Source of the DNA: an uncultured Duncaniella sp.
GTDB lineage: Bacteria; Bacteroidota; Bacteroidia; Bacteroidales; Muribaculaceae
Assembly: GCA_910589485.1 (NCBI GenBank)
Contig: CAJUSW010000002.1
Location: 62,001 to 126,000, forward strand
Length of the DNA stretch: 64,000 nucleotides
Direction of reading: 5' to 3'
Part shown: piece by piece, positions 34,226 to 42,448 of the stretch
Layout of the letters: each line of letters opens with the position of its first letter
How positions within the stretch are numbered: position 1 is the stretch's first letter
The notes under the pieces: generated by a model
What the model was told of the DNA's origin: nothing
The model's input: only the letters and a program-made list of their open reading frames with translations
Database searches by the model: none
Translations under genes and position numbers: made by a program

Positions 34226-37200
34226 ATGGGCATTATCAAGAAATCAACCAGACTGTTCCCGTTATCGGGGATGCTCCCGGCTATCATGCGGCTATCGGTA
34301 GTGATGGCAGTGATGGTACCCGGATTCGCGGCCAATGTGCAGGCTCAGAGTACATCGACCAGTAGAAGTGCCGCCAAGTACACCTATACAGGTACTGTAG
34401 TGGATGAAGAGGGAGAACCACTCCCCGGCGCGACCATTCTCATCAAGGGCACAGCCAACCAGGGCACAGCCACTGATGTGGACGGAAAATTCACGCTTGC
34501 TTCCAATGATCCCAAGTGTGTGCTTGTGGTATCATACGTGGGCATGAAGAGCCAGGATGTAAACGCTTCAGCCGGAAAGGCAATGGCAATCCGCCTCATG
34601 AACAGCGACAACCGCCTGGACGAGATCGTGGTGACAGGTTATCAGACTCTCTCCAAGGAGCGTGCCACCGGATCATTTGACATCATCGACAAGAAACAGC
34701 TTCAGAAGGCTACCGGCAATATCGCATCGCGACTGATGGGCGCGGCCGCCGGCCTCGCGAGCACCCAGGACCTCTATGGCAACCCCACTTTCGAGATCCG
34801 CGGAACATCGAGCTTCAATGTGAGCAGCACTCCTCTGCTCGTAGTGGACGGATTTGCCATCGAGGGCGGATTCGAGTCGATCAACCCCAACGACGTGGAG
34901 AGCGTGACCGTGCTTAAGGACGCGGCCGCCGCAAGTATCTGGGGTGCCAAGTCGGCCAACGGTGTGATCGTAATCACCACCAAGGCTGGTGCCGGATCGG
35001 GCAACAAGAATACTGTGGTCAACGTGGACTACTCGGGCTTCTACAAGATCTCGCCCAAGATGGATCTTGACTACGCGCTGTCGAGAGTATCGTCCAACGA
35101 CCTGATAGATTATGAGATCAACACTTTCAACAAGTGGGGATCATCGACATGGTGGCCCGAGGAATCATCTCAGTATTGGGGCGGAAGCTCGGTGTACAAT
35201 CTGCTCAACGAACACCGCTTAGGCCACATCACCGAGCAGGAGATGATGCAGGGAATCAACCGCTACCGCAATATCGACAACACCGACCAGATACGCAAGT
35301 ATGTGTTGCAGAACCCGATGGTGCTCCAGCAGAATATCGGTATCAATATCCAGACCGAGCGCTCCAACACCTCGCTGTCGGTCCTCTATCAGAACAGCCA
35401 CGACCACTGGAAGGGTGATGCCGACAACAAGTATATGGTATCGCTCAACAACCGCACAAGCATCTACAAGTGGCTCGACTTCACATTCAACGGAAACTTT
35501 GACTACACCGACCAGAAGCTCAACGGCCTTGGCGGAATGCCTGACCTCGCCTCGTTCGAGAATATCGTTGACGAGAACGGCAATCTGGAGCGTTACGACA
35601 TATTCTCAAAATGGTATATCGACAACAAGGTGCCTACCGAGAAGTTCCCCTGCAGCGACTGGTCATGGAACCCGCTGGATGACACATGGAACCAGGACAA
35701 GAAGGCTACCAAACTGAATGCACGTGCCCAGGTGGGCCTCACTTTCAAGATATGGAAGGGCCTCACACTCGACTCCAAGGTGCAGTATGAGCTGATCGAC
35801 ATTCATAATGACTCTTATCTGAACGAGAACTCCTACACCGTGCGTCAGATCCTCAACACCACCAGCTCGTGGGACAAGAACACGGATCTCGTAACAGTCA
35901 ATCTGCCCAAGGGCGGCATGTTGACCCGCAACCGCTCGAAATACAGCGTGCTCACAGTGCGTAACCAGGTGAACTTCAACCACACATTCGCCGACAAGCA
36001 CTCGGTGGCCGTAGTGGGCGGTATAGAGACCACCGACCGTCACTATCAGTACTTCGGTTATCCGCGCGTGTTCGGCTACAATGACCAGACCCTGAGCGTA
36101 GGCTCGATCCCCGGCAAGACAAGCGTGTCAAACTGGCTGGGCCAGTCGGTCAACCTCAACACTTATCTCAACAGCACATTCACTGACCAGACCGACCGTT
36201 ATTTCTCGGCATTCGCCAACGCATCCTATACCTACGACAGCAAGTACACCGTATCGGGCAGCTACCGTACCGACGCCTCCAACCTCATCACCGACGATCC
36301 CGCCTACCGCTACGCACCGTTCTGGTCGGTAGGAGCCGGCTGGCAGATAGGCAAAGAGAACTTCCTCAAGGAGCTGACCTGGCTCAACCGACTCAACCTG
36401 CGCGTGACCTACGGTTACAACGGTAACGTGGACAAGTCGACCACTTTCAAGCCCCTGCTCACCACCTCGGCATCGCCCAACATCATCACCGGCGAATACA
36501 CCGGCTCGATTGCCAGCTACGGTAACCCCACCCTGCGCTGGGAGAAGACCGGCACATGGGATGCAGGTGTAGACTTCAACCTCTTCAACTCGAAGCTGTT
36601 CGGTAAGATCGACTTCTACAACAAACATTCCCAGGACCTCATCGCCGCCCGCGAAATCTCGGCCGTGAACGGTACAACCTCAATGAAGCTCAACAACGGT
36701 GAGATCCTCAACCGTGGTTTCGAGGTAGAGCTCGGCTCGACCATGAACATCACCCCCAATATCACCTGGACCGGCAACCTGCGCGTTTCCTACAACAAGA
36801 ACGAGGTGAAATCGCTCAAGGTGGCCCAGCACTACGGTTATCAGCTGACTGAAGGTGGATCGGGAGCATGGGTAGAGGGTGAAGATATGAACACCCTGTG
36901 GTGCTACGAGTATGCCGGAGTAGTCAACACCGGCTCGGAGTCCTCTCCTTTCTACTCCCCCACCGTATATTACGAGAACGGTGAGAAAGTAGGCTTCAAC
37001 GGCTATCTCTACGGCGACGGTACCAACTACTGTCTCAATATGGGCACCAAGGTGGCACCCTGGAACGTATCGTTAGGCTCGACATTCCGCATCTATGATT
37101 TCGACTTCTCGTTCCTGCTCACCGGCAAGTTCGGCCACAAGTTCATGCGCGAGAGCTTCAACTATCCCGCTCCCACCGGATCACGCTTCAACCTCAACAG

Positions 37201-37537
37201 CAAGTACTACGAGATCCTGAACTGCGACCCCAATATCTACTGTCCGCAGCCTATGCAGGATAAGGAGGACCGCTACTATTTCTGGGACCGCTTCTATCCC
37301 TATCTGTCATATCTCGCAACCGACGCATCCCACATACGCGTACAGGAGATCAGCCTGAGCTACAATGTGCCCAAGCGCATCCTTTCCAAGCTCGGCATGA
37401 AGGGCGCACAGGTAACCGTGCAGACCAACAACCCCTGGAACCTGTACTTCAACGGCTGGAACGAGGATCCCGAGTTCAGCAAGGGCAGCCCCCGCATCCA
37501 GACCTCCTACACATTCGGACTTAAGTTGCATTTCTAA
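34226..37537 (+). CDS. susC: SusC/RagA-family TonB-linked outer-membrane transporter
   Basis: A 1103-residue SusC-like importer that works with its SusD partner as a lidded transporter. After a signal peptide (cleavage near VQAQS) comes a carboxypeptidase-regulatory-like domain (TYTGTVVDEEGEPLPGATILIKG, VDGKFTLAS, VLVVSYVGMKSQDV), the TonB-box-like RLDEIVVTGYQTLSKERATGSFD, and the plug (IRGTSSFNVSSTPLLVVDGF, VESVTVLKDAAAASIWGAKSANGVIVITTK). The C-terminal barrel ends YTFGLKLHF. Its substrate is not a clear polysaccharide, because no glycosidase, sulfatase or regulator follows. The downstream partner is a ThuA/DsbD-like fusion. Confidence 0.95.
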   Translation: MGIIKKSTRLFPLSGMLPAIMRLSVVMAVMVPGFAANVQAQSTSTSRSAAKYTYTGTVVDEEGEPLPGATILIKGTANQGTATDVDGKFTLASNDPKCVLVVSYVGMKSQDVNASAGKAMAIRLMNSDNRLDEIVVTGYQTLSKERATGSFDIIDKKQLQKATGNIASRLMGAAAGLASTQDLYGNPTFEIRGTSSFNVSSTPLLVVDGFAIEGGFESINPNDVESVTVLKDAAAASIWGAKSANGVIVITTKAGAGSGNKNTVVNVDYSGFYKISPKMDLDYALSRVSSNDLIDYEINTFNKWGSSTWWPEESSQYWGGSSVYNLLNEHRLGHITEQEMMQGINRYRNIDNTDQIRKYVLQNPMVLQQNIGINIQTERSNTSLSVLYQNSHDHWKGDADNKYMVSLNNRTSIYKWLDFTFNGNFDYTDQKLNGLGGMPDLASFENIVDENGNLERYDIFSKWYIDNKVPTEKFPCSDWSWNPLDDTWNQDKKATKLNARAQVGLTFKIWKGLTLDSKVQYELIDIHNDSYLNENSYTVRQILNTTSSWDKNTDLVTVNLPKGGMLTRNRSKYSVLTVRNQVNFNHTFADKHSVAVVGGIETTDRHYQYFGYPRVFGYNDQTLSVGSIPGKTSVSNWLGQSVNLNTYLNSTFTDQTDRYFSAFANASYTYDSKYTVSGSYRTDASNLITDDPAYRYAPFWSVGAGWQIGKENFLKELTWLNRLNLRVTYGYNGNVDKSTTFKPLLTTSASPNIITGEYTGSIASYGNPTLRWEKTGTWDAGVDFNLFNSKLFGKIDFYNKHSQDLIAAREISAVNGTTSMKLNNGEILNRGFEVELGSTMNITPNITWTGNLRVSYNKNEVKSLKVAQHYGYQLTEGGSGAWVEGEDMNTLWCYEYAGVVNTGSESSPFYSPTVYYENGEKVGFNGYLYGDGTNYCLNMGTKVAPWNVSLGSTFRIYDFDFSFLLTGKFGHKFMRESFNYPAPTGSRFNLNSKYYEILNCDPNIYCPQPMQDKEDRYYFWDRFYPYLSYLATDASHIRVQEISLSYNVPKRILSKLGMKGAQVTVQTNNPWNLYFNGWNEDPEFSKGSPRIQTSYTFGLKLHF

Positions 37538-37558
37538 ATCACCACAACGTATCCAATT

Positions 37559-39118
37559 ATGAAAAAGCATATATTATTATCCATAGGAGTTGCGGCGATG
37601 CTTCCGGCGCTGACAGCCTGTGACGACTTCCTCGACAAGGATCCGTCAAAGAACTCCAACAAGACCATCACCGAGGTATCACAGTTAGATGCACTGCTCG
37701 CATCGTACAGCTCGTTCTACTCAGAACCCAACTACACGTTCCTTGCCTCGGACGATTACGGACTCACCCCCAAAATACAGTCGCACCGCACCGGATCAAC
37801 CTCGATCGATGACCTGAACGATTTCACCTGGGCTACCAACAACAAGCGCACAGGCCGACTGCTGTGGGACGGTGAATATGGCAAAATATTCCGCGCCAAC
37901 CTGGTGCTTGCCAATATCGACAATGTGAGCGGAGGTGAGGCCGAGAAGGCCAACCTGAAAGCCGAGGCCCACTTGGTGCGCGCCTACTCGCTGTTCCAGT
38001 TGGCTGTGTGCCACTGCCTGTATCCGTCGGCCGACAACGCCAACGAGCTCGGTCTGCCCCTCAGGGCCACCACAAGCTTTGAGGAACCGATAGCACGCCA
38101 GAATCTCGGTGCAACATTCGCGTTCATCGAAAATGACCTGCAGGAGGCGTTGAAAATCTCCAAGCCTTTCCTCACCGATGCAGGCAAGATGCAGAACTGG
38201 CGCGGAACCACCGTAAGTGTACGCGCGTTTGCCGCACGCTTCTACCTTTACCTGTGCGATTACACCAATGCCGCCAAGTATGCCGGAGAGGTGCTCGCCG
38301 AGTACAGCACTCTCAAGGATTTCAATGATCCTACCGAGATGTACTACAGCACCAACGATGATACATTCACCATCAATGCCGGCACTCCCGAGGAGGAGCA
38401 GATAGTGTGCAAGTATCCTTACACCAAGCTCCAGTTCTACGGCACTACCGGTTTCACCGAACTGCTCGAGTGGAAGGAGCTGCTGTATGCCCGCACCATG
38501 AGCTACGCCTCATGGTGGTATATCCCGAGCCAAGACCTGCTCGCCACATTCGCCCGCGATATCAAGGACGGCAACCCCGACAACGACCTGCGCTACCGCT
38601 ATTTCGTGATCGAGGACTTCGGTCTGCGTAGCTGCGAGAGAACTCAGGAGGGACGTTCGGACGGTTATTGCCAGTTCTATTACGACAACCTGATCTCAGG
38701 TCCCACCGTGGCCGAGATGATGCTGATCAAGGCTGAGTGTCTGGCCCGCGGAGGAAACGCCGGCGATGCCATCAAGACTCTCAACGATCTGCGCAAGGCC
38801 CGTATCGCCACCGAGGCTTATGCCGATCTTCCCATCGGTTCATCGGCCGACGCACTCAAGAAAGTACTTGACGAGCGCCGTCGCGAGATGCCTCTTACCA
38901 TCCGTTGGTATGACCTGAAGCGCTACGCCTGGAACGATGATCCGAGCGATGATGTGACCATCCGTCGCCAGTTCTATCCCTACACCGCGTCGAGCGTGCT
39001 TATGAACGACGCTCTGGTGGAGCATGTGCTCGAGCCCAAGAGCCGTCGTTATGCATTGCCGATCCCCGAAGTGGATATCCTGCGCTCTGATAACGTACTG
39101 GTTCAGAACAATTATTGA
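37559..39118 (+). CDS. susD: SusD/RagB-family nutrient-binding lipoprotein
   Basis: A 519-residue surface lipoprotein partner of SusC. The signal ends in the lipobox ALTAC (Cys21) followed by DDFLDKDPSKNS, typical of SusD. The helical TPR scaffold is visible (KANLKAEAHLVRAYSLFQLAVCHCLYP, SVRAFAARFYLYLCDYTNAAKYAGEVL, EMMLIKAECLARGGNAGDAIKTLNDLRKARI). The family C-terminal signature is KVLDERRREMPLTIRWYDLKRY, with the final RYALPIPEVDILRSDNVLVQNNY. It starts 21 bp after susC and is cotranscribed. A strong terminator follows at 39149-39184. Confidence 0.95.
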   Translation: MKKHILLSIGVAAMLPALTACDDFLDKDPSKNSNKTITEVSQLDALLASYSSFYSEPNYTFLASDDYGLTPKIQSHRTGSTSIDDLNDFTWATNNKRTGRLLWDGEYGKIFRANLVLANIDNVSGGEAEKANLKAEAHLVRAYSLFQLAVCHCLYPSADNANELGLPLRATTSFEEPIARQNLGATFAFIENDLQEALKISKPFLTDAGKMQNWRGTTVSVRAFAARFYLYLCDYTNAAKYAGEVLAEYSTLKDFNDPTEMYYSTNDDTFTINAGTPEEEQIVCKYPYTKLQFYGTTGFTELLEWKELLYARTMSYASWWYIPSQDLLATFARDIKDGNPDNDLRYRYFVIEDFGLRSCERTQEGRSDGYCQFYYDNLISGPTVAEMMLIKAECLARGGNAGDAIKTLNDLRKARIATEAYADLPIGSSADALKKVLDERRREMPLTIRWYDLKRYAWNDDPSDDVTIRRQFYPYTASSVLMNDALVEHVLEPKSRRYALPIPEVDILRSDNVLVQNNY

Positions 39119-39148
39119 TAATGGTTATTTATTAGTAAATATTGTGTG

Positions 39149-39184
39149 AGTGTCATAACTCCCCGTGCGGGGGGTTGTGACACT
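39149..39184 (+). terminator. Intrinsic terminator behind susD
   Basis: A 16-bp stem with one G-T pair (39149-39164 with 39169-39184) around the loop GTGC is followed by TTGTTTTCTT. It should reduce transcription of the downstream 39216 gene relative to susCD. Confidence 0.8.
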
Positions 39185-39215
39185 TTGTTTTCTTGAATCC
39201 TTTTAATTATTAATC

Positions 39216-41132
39216 ATGAAAAAGATATTACTATCGATCGTGGCGGTGGGTCTTGCCGGCTCGCTGGCTTTCGCCGCCAAGAAGCAACCGCTGAAGGTGC
39301 TGTATGTGGGCGGTATGACCGACATGTATTACAGAGCCGACCTTGAAAACAAGGATGCTTTAGTGAAAGAGCGCACCGAGGCTTTCAAGGATATGCTTGA
39401 GAAATACTTCACAACAGTCACCGCCATCAACGGATCGGAATATAACACTGACATGTCGAAGGAGTATGACGTGACCATCCTCGACGGCCGTCCCAAGGCA
39501 CTGAAACCGTCCAATATGGTGAAGGATGATGACGGAAACGTGATCAAGTATGAGCGCGCGGTGTATCTCCCCAATGATTATGACTGCGCCACCGTGACCA
39601 TAGGCCAGATAGGCGAGGATGTGGGACGCGCCTACGGATCGAAGAATGACTGGTATTGCCTGTGTCTCGACGCCCAGGCCCACAGCTGGAAGAAGGATCA
39701 CCCCATATTCAAGGGCCCGTTCAAGGTGAAGATGACGGTAGAAACCTGTCCCACCCCCTCGGACGCTTATCACTACGCATATTATCATGACGGTCCGATG
39801 CCCGAGACTCTGCCTATGTGGCGCGTACAGACCAAGGGGTACAAGACCGACGAGGGATTTGGCATAGGCATGGTGTCGCGCCCCTGGGGCTACACCGACT
39901 CGCCCGATGCCGAGTACATATCGAGCGGCGTGTGCGCCAAGACTCTCGACGCTGTTGCCATAGGCCGTCACGGCAACTTCCTGCACTGGGGCTTCAACGC
40001 ATCTCCGCTGTACATGACCGACGAGGCAAAGGATGTGTTTGCCAACGCTGTGGTGTACATCTCGAAATTCAAGGGGAAGAAACCTATTGCCCGTAAATTC
40101 AACGACCGCATCGCCACCCGCGAGTATCTGAAGGAGATCGGTTATCTCGTCACCAAGGCAAGCTATGACGAGCGCATGAAGAGCGACCGCGAGTGGGCCG
40201 AGCAGAGCAAGGCCGAGTACAAGGCCATGATGGCCAAGAAGGAGAGAGGCGAGAAACTCTCGGCCAAGGAACAGGAGCTAATGAAATATGGCGAGCCTGA
40301 GGATTTCAAGCCCACCCCCTACGAAAGCTATGTGAAGCGCTACGCCAAGAACTTCTTCCCGATGTTCGGCACCGATGAGAAAGCCTACGCCCAGTTCTTC
40401 AAGGATAATTATGATTACTTCTACTCGGAGGGATTCTACAATATATTCCTCGACGAAGATGTGAAGGCCTGGGGTATTCCCAACTACAAGCACGAACTTC
40501 TCGACAAGGCCATCTCCTCGCTTGAGCAGGGCAAGGAGACCGAGCGCGCAACCCGAGTGCTGGCCCGCTACACCATGGCTGACTTCCAGACTCCCGCCGA
40601 GTGGAGAAATTGGTATGAGACATATAAGGACAAAATGTTCTTCACCGAGGCCGGCGGATGGAAATTCCTGATCAACGAGGAGGGGAACGTGCCAGGCAAC
40701 GATTATTTCGGATACCTGAAGCGCGTGGAGGAGAACAAGAGCGCGACTACCGGAACAGAGACGAGCGACGCCAATCCCGTGGTGACATCGGTGAACATCG
40801 TGAGCGATGGCCGTGACAACCGCCAGCTGGTGGTGAAGTTCAAGATCCATCCCGGATACCACATCTATGCCGAAGTGGCCGGCGATGATCCTTACCTCCC
40901 CACCGCCGTCAATCTCGCCCTCCCGCAGGGAATCACTGCCGGCGACTGGAAGATCAGCCGTCCCGGACGTTTCGGCGAGACCGGCACCACCATCCATGAG
41001 GACACCGCCACATACTCCTGCCCCCTGGAGGGGAACGGCGCCGGACCCATCACCTGCACCGTCTCCTATCAGGTGTGTGACGCGCACATATGTATGCCCC
41101 CGGTAAAGAAGGATCTTAAACTAAAAATTTAG
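39216..41132 (+). CDS. Secreted ThuA-like / DsbD N-terminal-like fusion protein
   Basis: A 638-residue exported protein (signal peptide ending SLAFAAKK). Residues about 25-290 resemble ThuA-like glutamine-amidotransferase-fold domains (PLKVLYVGGMTDMYY, EYDVTILDGRPKAL, AIGRHGNFLHWGFNASPLYMTDEAKDVFANAVVYI). A helical, charged middle region follows (about 290-510). Residues about 525-638 match the N-terminal domain of DsbD (FKIHPGYHIYAEVAGDDPYLPTAVNLALPQG), ending with the paired Cys of VCDAHICMPPVKK, the redox pair in E. coli DsbD (CxxxxxC there, CxxxxC here). No membrane domain is present, so a partner would have to supply electrons. It lies behind the susD terminator and is probably part of that locus. 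Function unknown. Confidence 0.72.
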   Translation: MKKILLSIVAVGLAGSLAFAAKKQPLKVLYVGGMTDMYYRADLENKDALVKERTEAFKDMLEKYFTTVTAINGSEYNTDMSKEYDVTILDGRPKALKPSNMVKDDDGNVIKYERAVYLPNDYDCATVTIGQIGEDVGRAYGSKNDWYCLCLDAQAHSWKKDHPIFKGPFKVKMTVETCPTPSDAYHYAYYHDGPMPETLPMWRVQTKGYKTDEGFGIGMVSRPWGYTDSPDAEYISSGVCAKTLDAVAIGRHGNFLHWGFNASPLYMTDEAKDVFANAVVYISKFKGKKPIARKFNDRIATREYLKEIGYLVTKASYDERMKSDREWAEQSKAEYKAMMAKKERGEKLSAKEQELMKYGEPEDFKPTPYESYVKRYAKNFFPMFGTDEKAYAQFFKDNYDYFYSEGFYNIFLDEDVKAWGIPNYKHELLDKAISSLEQGKETERATRVLARYTMADFQTPAEWRNWYETYKDKMFFTEAGGWKFLINEEGNVPGNDYFGYLKRVEENKSATTGTETSDANPVVTSVNIVSDGRDNRQLVVKFKIHPGYHIYAEVAGDDPYLPTAVNLALPQGITAGDWKISRPGRFGETGTTIHEDTATYSCPLEGNGAGPITCTVSYQVCDAHICMPPVKKDLKLKI

Positions 41133-41210
41133 TTGAACGAGTCGATTAATTATGTTAAATAGCGGGTGTTTTTTCGGAGAAATCCGGGTTCACGGACGCT
41201 AAATTATATC

Positions 41211-41247
41211 AGAGAGGCCTCACGGAGCAGTTCCGTGGGGCCTCTCG
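41211..41247. terminator. Hairpin between the 39216 gene and the cupin gene
   Basis: AGAGAGGCC... (41211-41226) pairs with 41231-41247 with few mismatches. A second perfect 9-bp inverted repeat (GCGCTACTT 41270-41278, AAGTAGCGC 41303-41311) lies between it and the cupin stop. They suit bidirectional termination in a convergent gap. Confidence 0.55.
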
Positions 41248-41320
41248 CTATTGTCAAGATATTGTGCCGGCGCTACTTAGGAACGGCCGTAGTGGCTGAA
41301 ACAAGTAGCGCGGAACAGGA

Positions 41321-41731
41321 TCAAAGTAGATTTTCACGCTCGGTGATCTCAGCATCGGTCATGGTGTAGCCACCGAGACTCCCCTCTTTGGCCTGAATAC
41401 AGATGTAGACAAGCGGAGATGAGGAGGTGCACTTGAGATTGCGGTCGCAATTGGTGGCGACACGTATCACCGAACCCTCGGCGATGTCGAACACCTCGCC
41501 GTCGACCTGGAACCGGCCGGCACCCGAGAGGATGATATAATTCTCCTCGTTCTCCTTATGGCTATGGAAGAACGGGACGGAGGCTCCCGAGGGGAGCGAG
41601 CCAAACGATACCTCGCAGGATGTGGCTCCGGAGGCATCCTTAACAAACTGTTTGCCCTCGAATGTGGTCAGGGCACCTACCGATACATGAGAAAACTTCT
41701 CGCCGGTGTTCAATACTTTTACTTCGCTCAT
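41321..41731 (-). CDS. Single-domain cupin protein
   Basis: A 136-residue cupin with the metal-binding motif PFFHSHKENEENYIILSGAG (two His and a Glu of motif 1) and a second motif around GSVIRVATNCDRNLKC. Such cupins may be small isomerases, dioxygenases or metal-sensing proteins; the substrate cannot be deduced. Two Cys (NCDRNLKC) near motif 2 are unusual. No signal peptide. The MITE-like element begins 8 bp upstream of its start codon, so its promoter must lie inside or beyond it; TATTTTTG on the minus strand (complement of 41877-41884) is a candidate -7 box within the element. It is divergent from hxlR. Confidence 0.82.
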   Translation of the reverse strand: MSEVKVLNTGEKFSHVSVGALTTFEGKQFVKDASGATSCEVSFGSLPSGASVPFFHSHKENEENYIILSGAGRFQVDGEVFDIAEGSVIRVATNCDRNLKCTSSSPLVYICIQAKEGSLGGYTMTDAEITERENLL

Positions 41732-41738
41732 CGATTTT

Positions 41739-41923
41739 AAGTAAGTCTTAAAAATTAAACGCTATATGTAAGTCCTAAAGAGCTTGCTCAATAAATCTTG
41801 TTCTTTTTGGCTATTTTGGCATTGTCTCTCAGTCGCATAGCTCGCTATGCTCCTTCATTCCGCAGCCAAAATACCGCAAAAATAACTGCGATTTATATGT
41901 GCATTAATTTTTACGACTTACTT
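41739..41923. mobile_element. Short MITE-like hairpin element upstream of the cupin gene
   Basis: A 185-bp non-coding element. Terminal inverted repeats of 20 bp (41739-41758 and 41904-41923, starting AAGTAAGTC) match at 19 positions. Nested inner pairs include ATAAATC/GATTTAT (41791-41797 with 41890-41896), TATTTTGGC/GCCAAAATA (41812-41820 with 41865-41873) and a central GCATAGC-TC-GCTATGC (41835-41850). The centre resembles the inner hairpins of the 24559-24890 element, suggesting related families. No ORF. Confidence 0.65.
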
Positions 41924-41937
41924 TAACTTTTTAATAT

Positions 41938-42043
41938 TAACTTTGCAGTGGAAAGCCACTATTATTTTGATAGTGCAAAGTTATAACCTTATAATGTAAT
42001 TTACAAGAACTTACCGGAGTGTAACGCAGTTACCTGAAAGTAA
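41938..42043 (+). promoter_or_regulatory. hxlR-uvrA2 promoter and paired TTAC-N6-GTAA operators
   Basis: The -7 box TAACTTTG (41938-41945) is followed by a leader holding two palindromes of the same form: TTAC-CGGAGT-GTAA (42011-42024) and TTAC-CTGAAA-GTAA (42030-42043), centres 19 bp apart. A further GTAATTTAC lies at 41996-42004, and a perfect CACTAT/ATAGTG pair near 41968-41986. The doubled boxes just before the start codon are the likely sites for autoregulation by HxlR. Confidence 0.6.
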
Positions 42044-42055
42044 GCAAAGTTGAAT

Positions 42056-42448
42056 ATGAACGCCTTACCGCTCGAAGAAAATCTGAAAAAATTTGCCTGC
42101 GTGGAGTCATGTCCTGTGAGAAACATCATATCGAGGTTCTCGGGGAAATGGGCCATGCTCGTGCTGTGTGTGCTCGCCGAGAACGGAGCCACCCGTTTCA
42201 ACTCCATCGCCAGGGCCATTCCCGACATCTCGCCCAAGGTGCTTACCGAGACTCTCAAAAACCTGGAATCGGACGGATTTGTTATAAGGAAGATGTATGC
42301 CGAGATACCGCCCAAAGTGGAATATTCACTGTCGGATCTCGGCAAGAGCCTCATGCCTCTCATCGGCGATCTTATAACATGGACCATGAGCCACTATGCG
42401 GAGATAGAGAGGCACCGCAAGAGTGACAAGAAACCGAAACAATCATGA
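42056..42448 (+). CDS. HxlR-family transcriptional regulator
   Basis: About 130 residues from ATG 42056 (TTG 42050 is also possible). It has the HxlR winged-helix layout: ACVESCPVRNIISRFSGKWAMLVLCVLAENGATRFNSIARAIPDISPKVLTETLKNLESDGFV, then EIPPKVEYSLSDLGKSL. The N-terminal Cys pair (CVESC) resembles those used by HxlR proteins that sense electrophiles or oxidants. Its stop overlaps the start of the uvrA2 gene by 4 bp (ATGA), so the two are translationally coupled and the regulator probably controls uvrA2 and itself. Inducing signal unknown. Confidence 0.9.
   Translation: MNALPLEENLKKFACVESCPVRNIISRFSGKWAMLVLCVLAENGATRFNSIARAIPDISPKVLTETLKNLESDGFVIRKMYAEIPPKVEYSLSDLGKSLMPLIGDLITWTMSHYAEIERHRKSDKKPKQS

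Noticed and set aside
34226..41132. Polysaccharide utilisation locus including the fucosidases
   Set aside because: The fucosidase genes are 20 kb and 12 kb away with separate promoters, and no glycan enzyme or regulator is adjacent to susCD.
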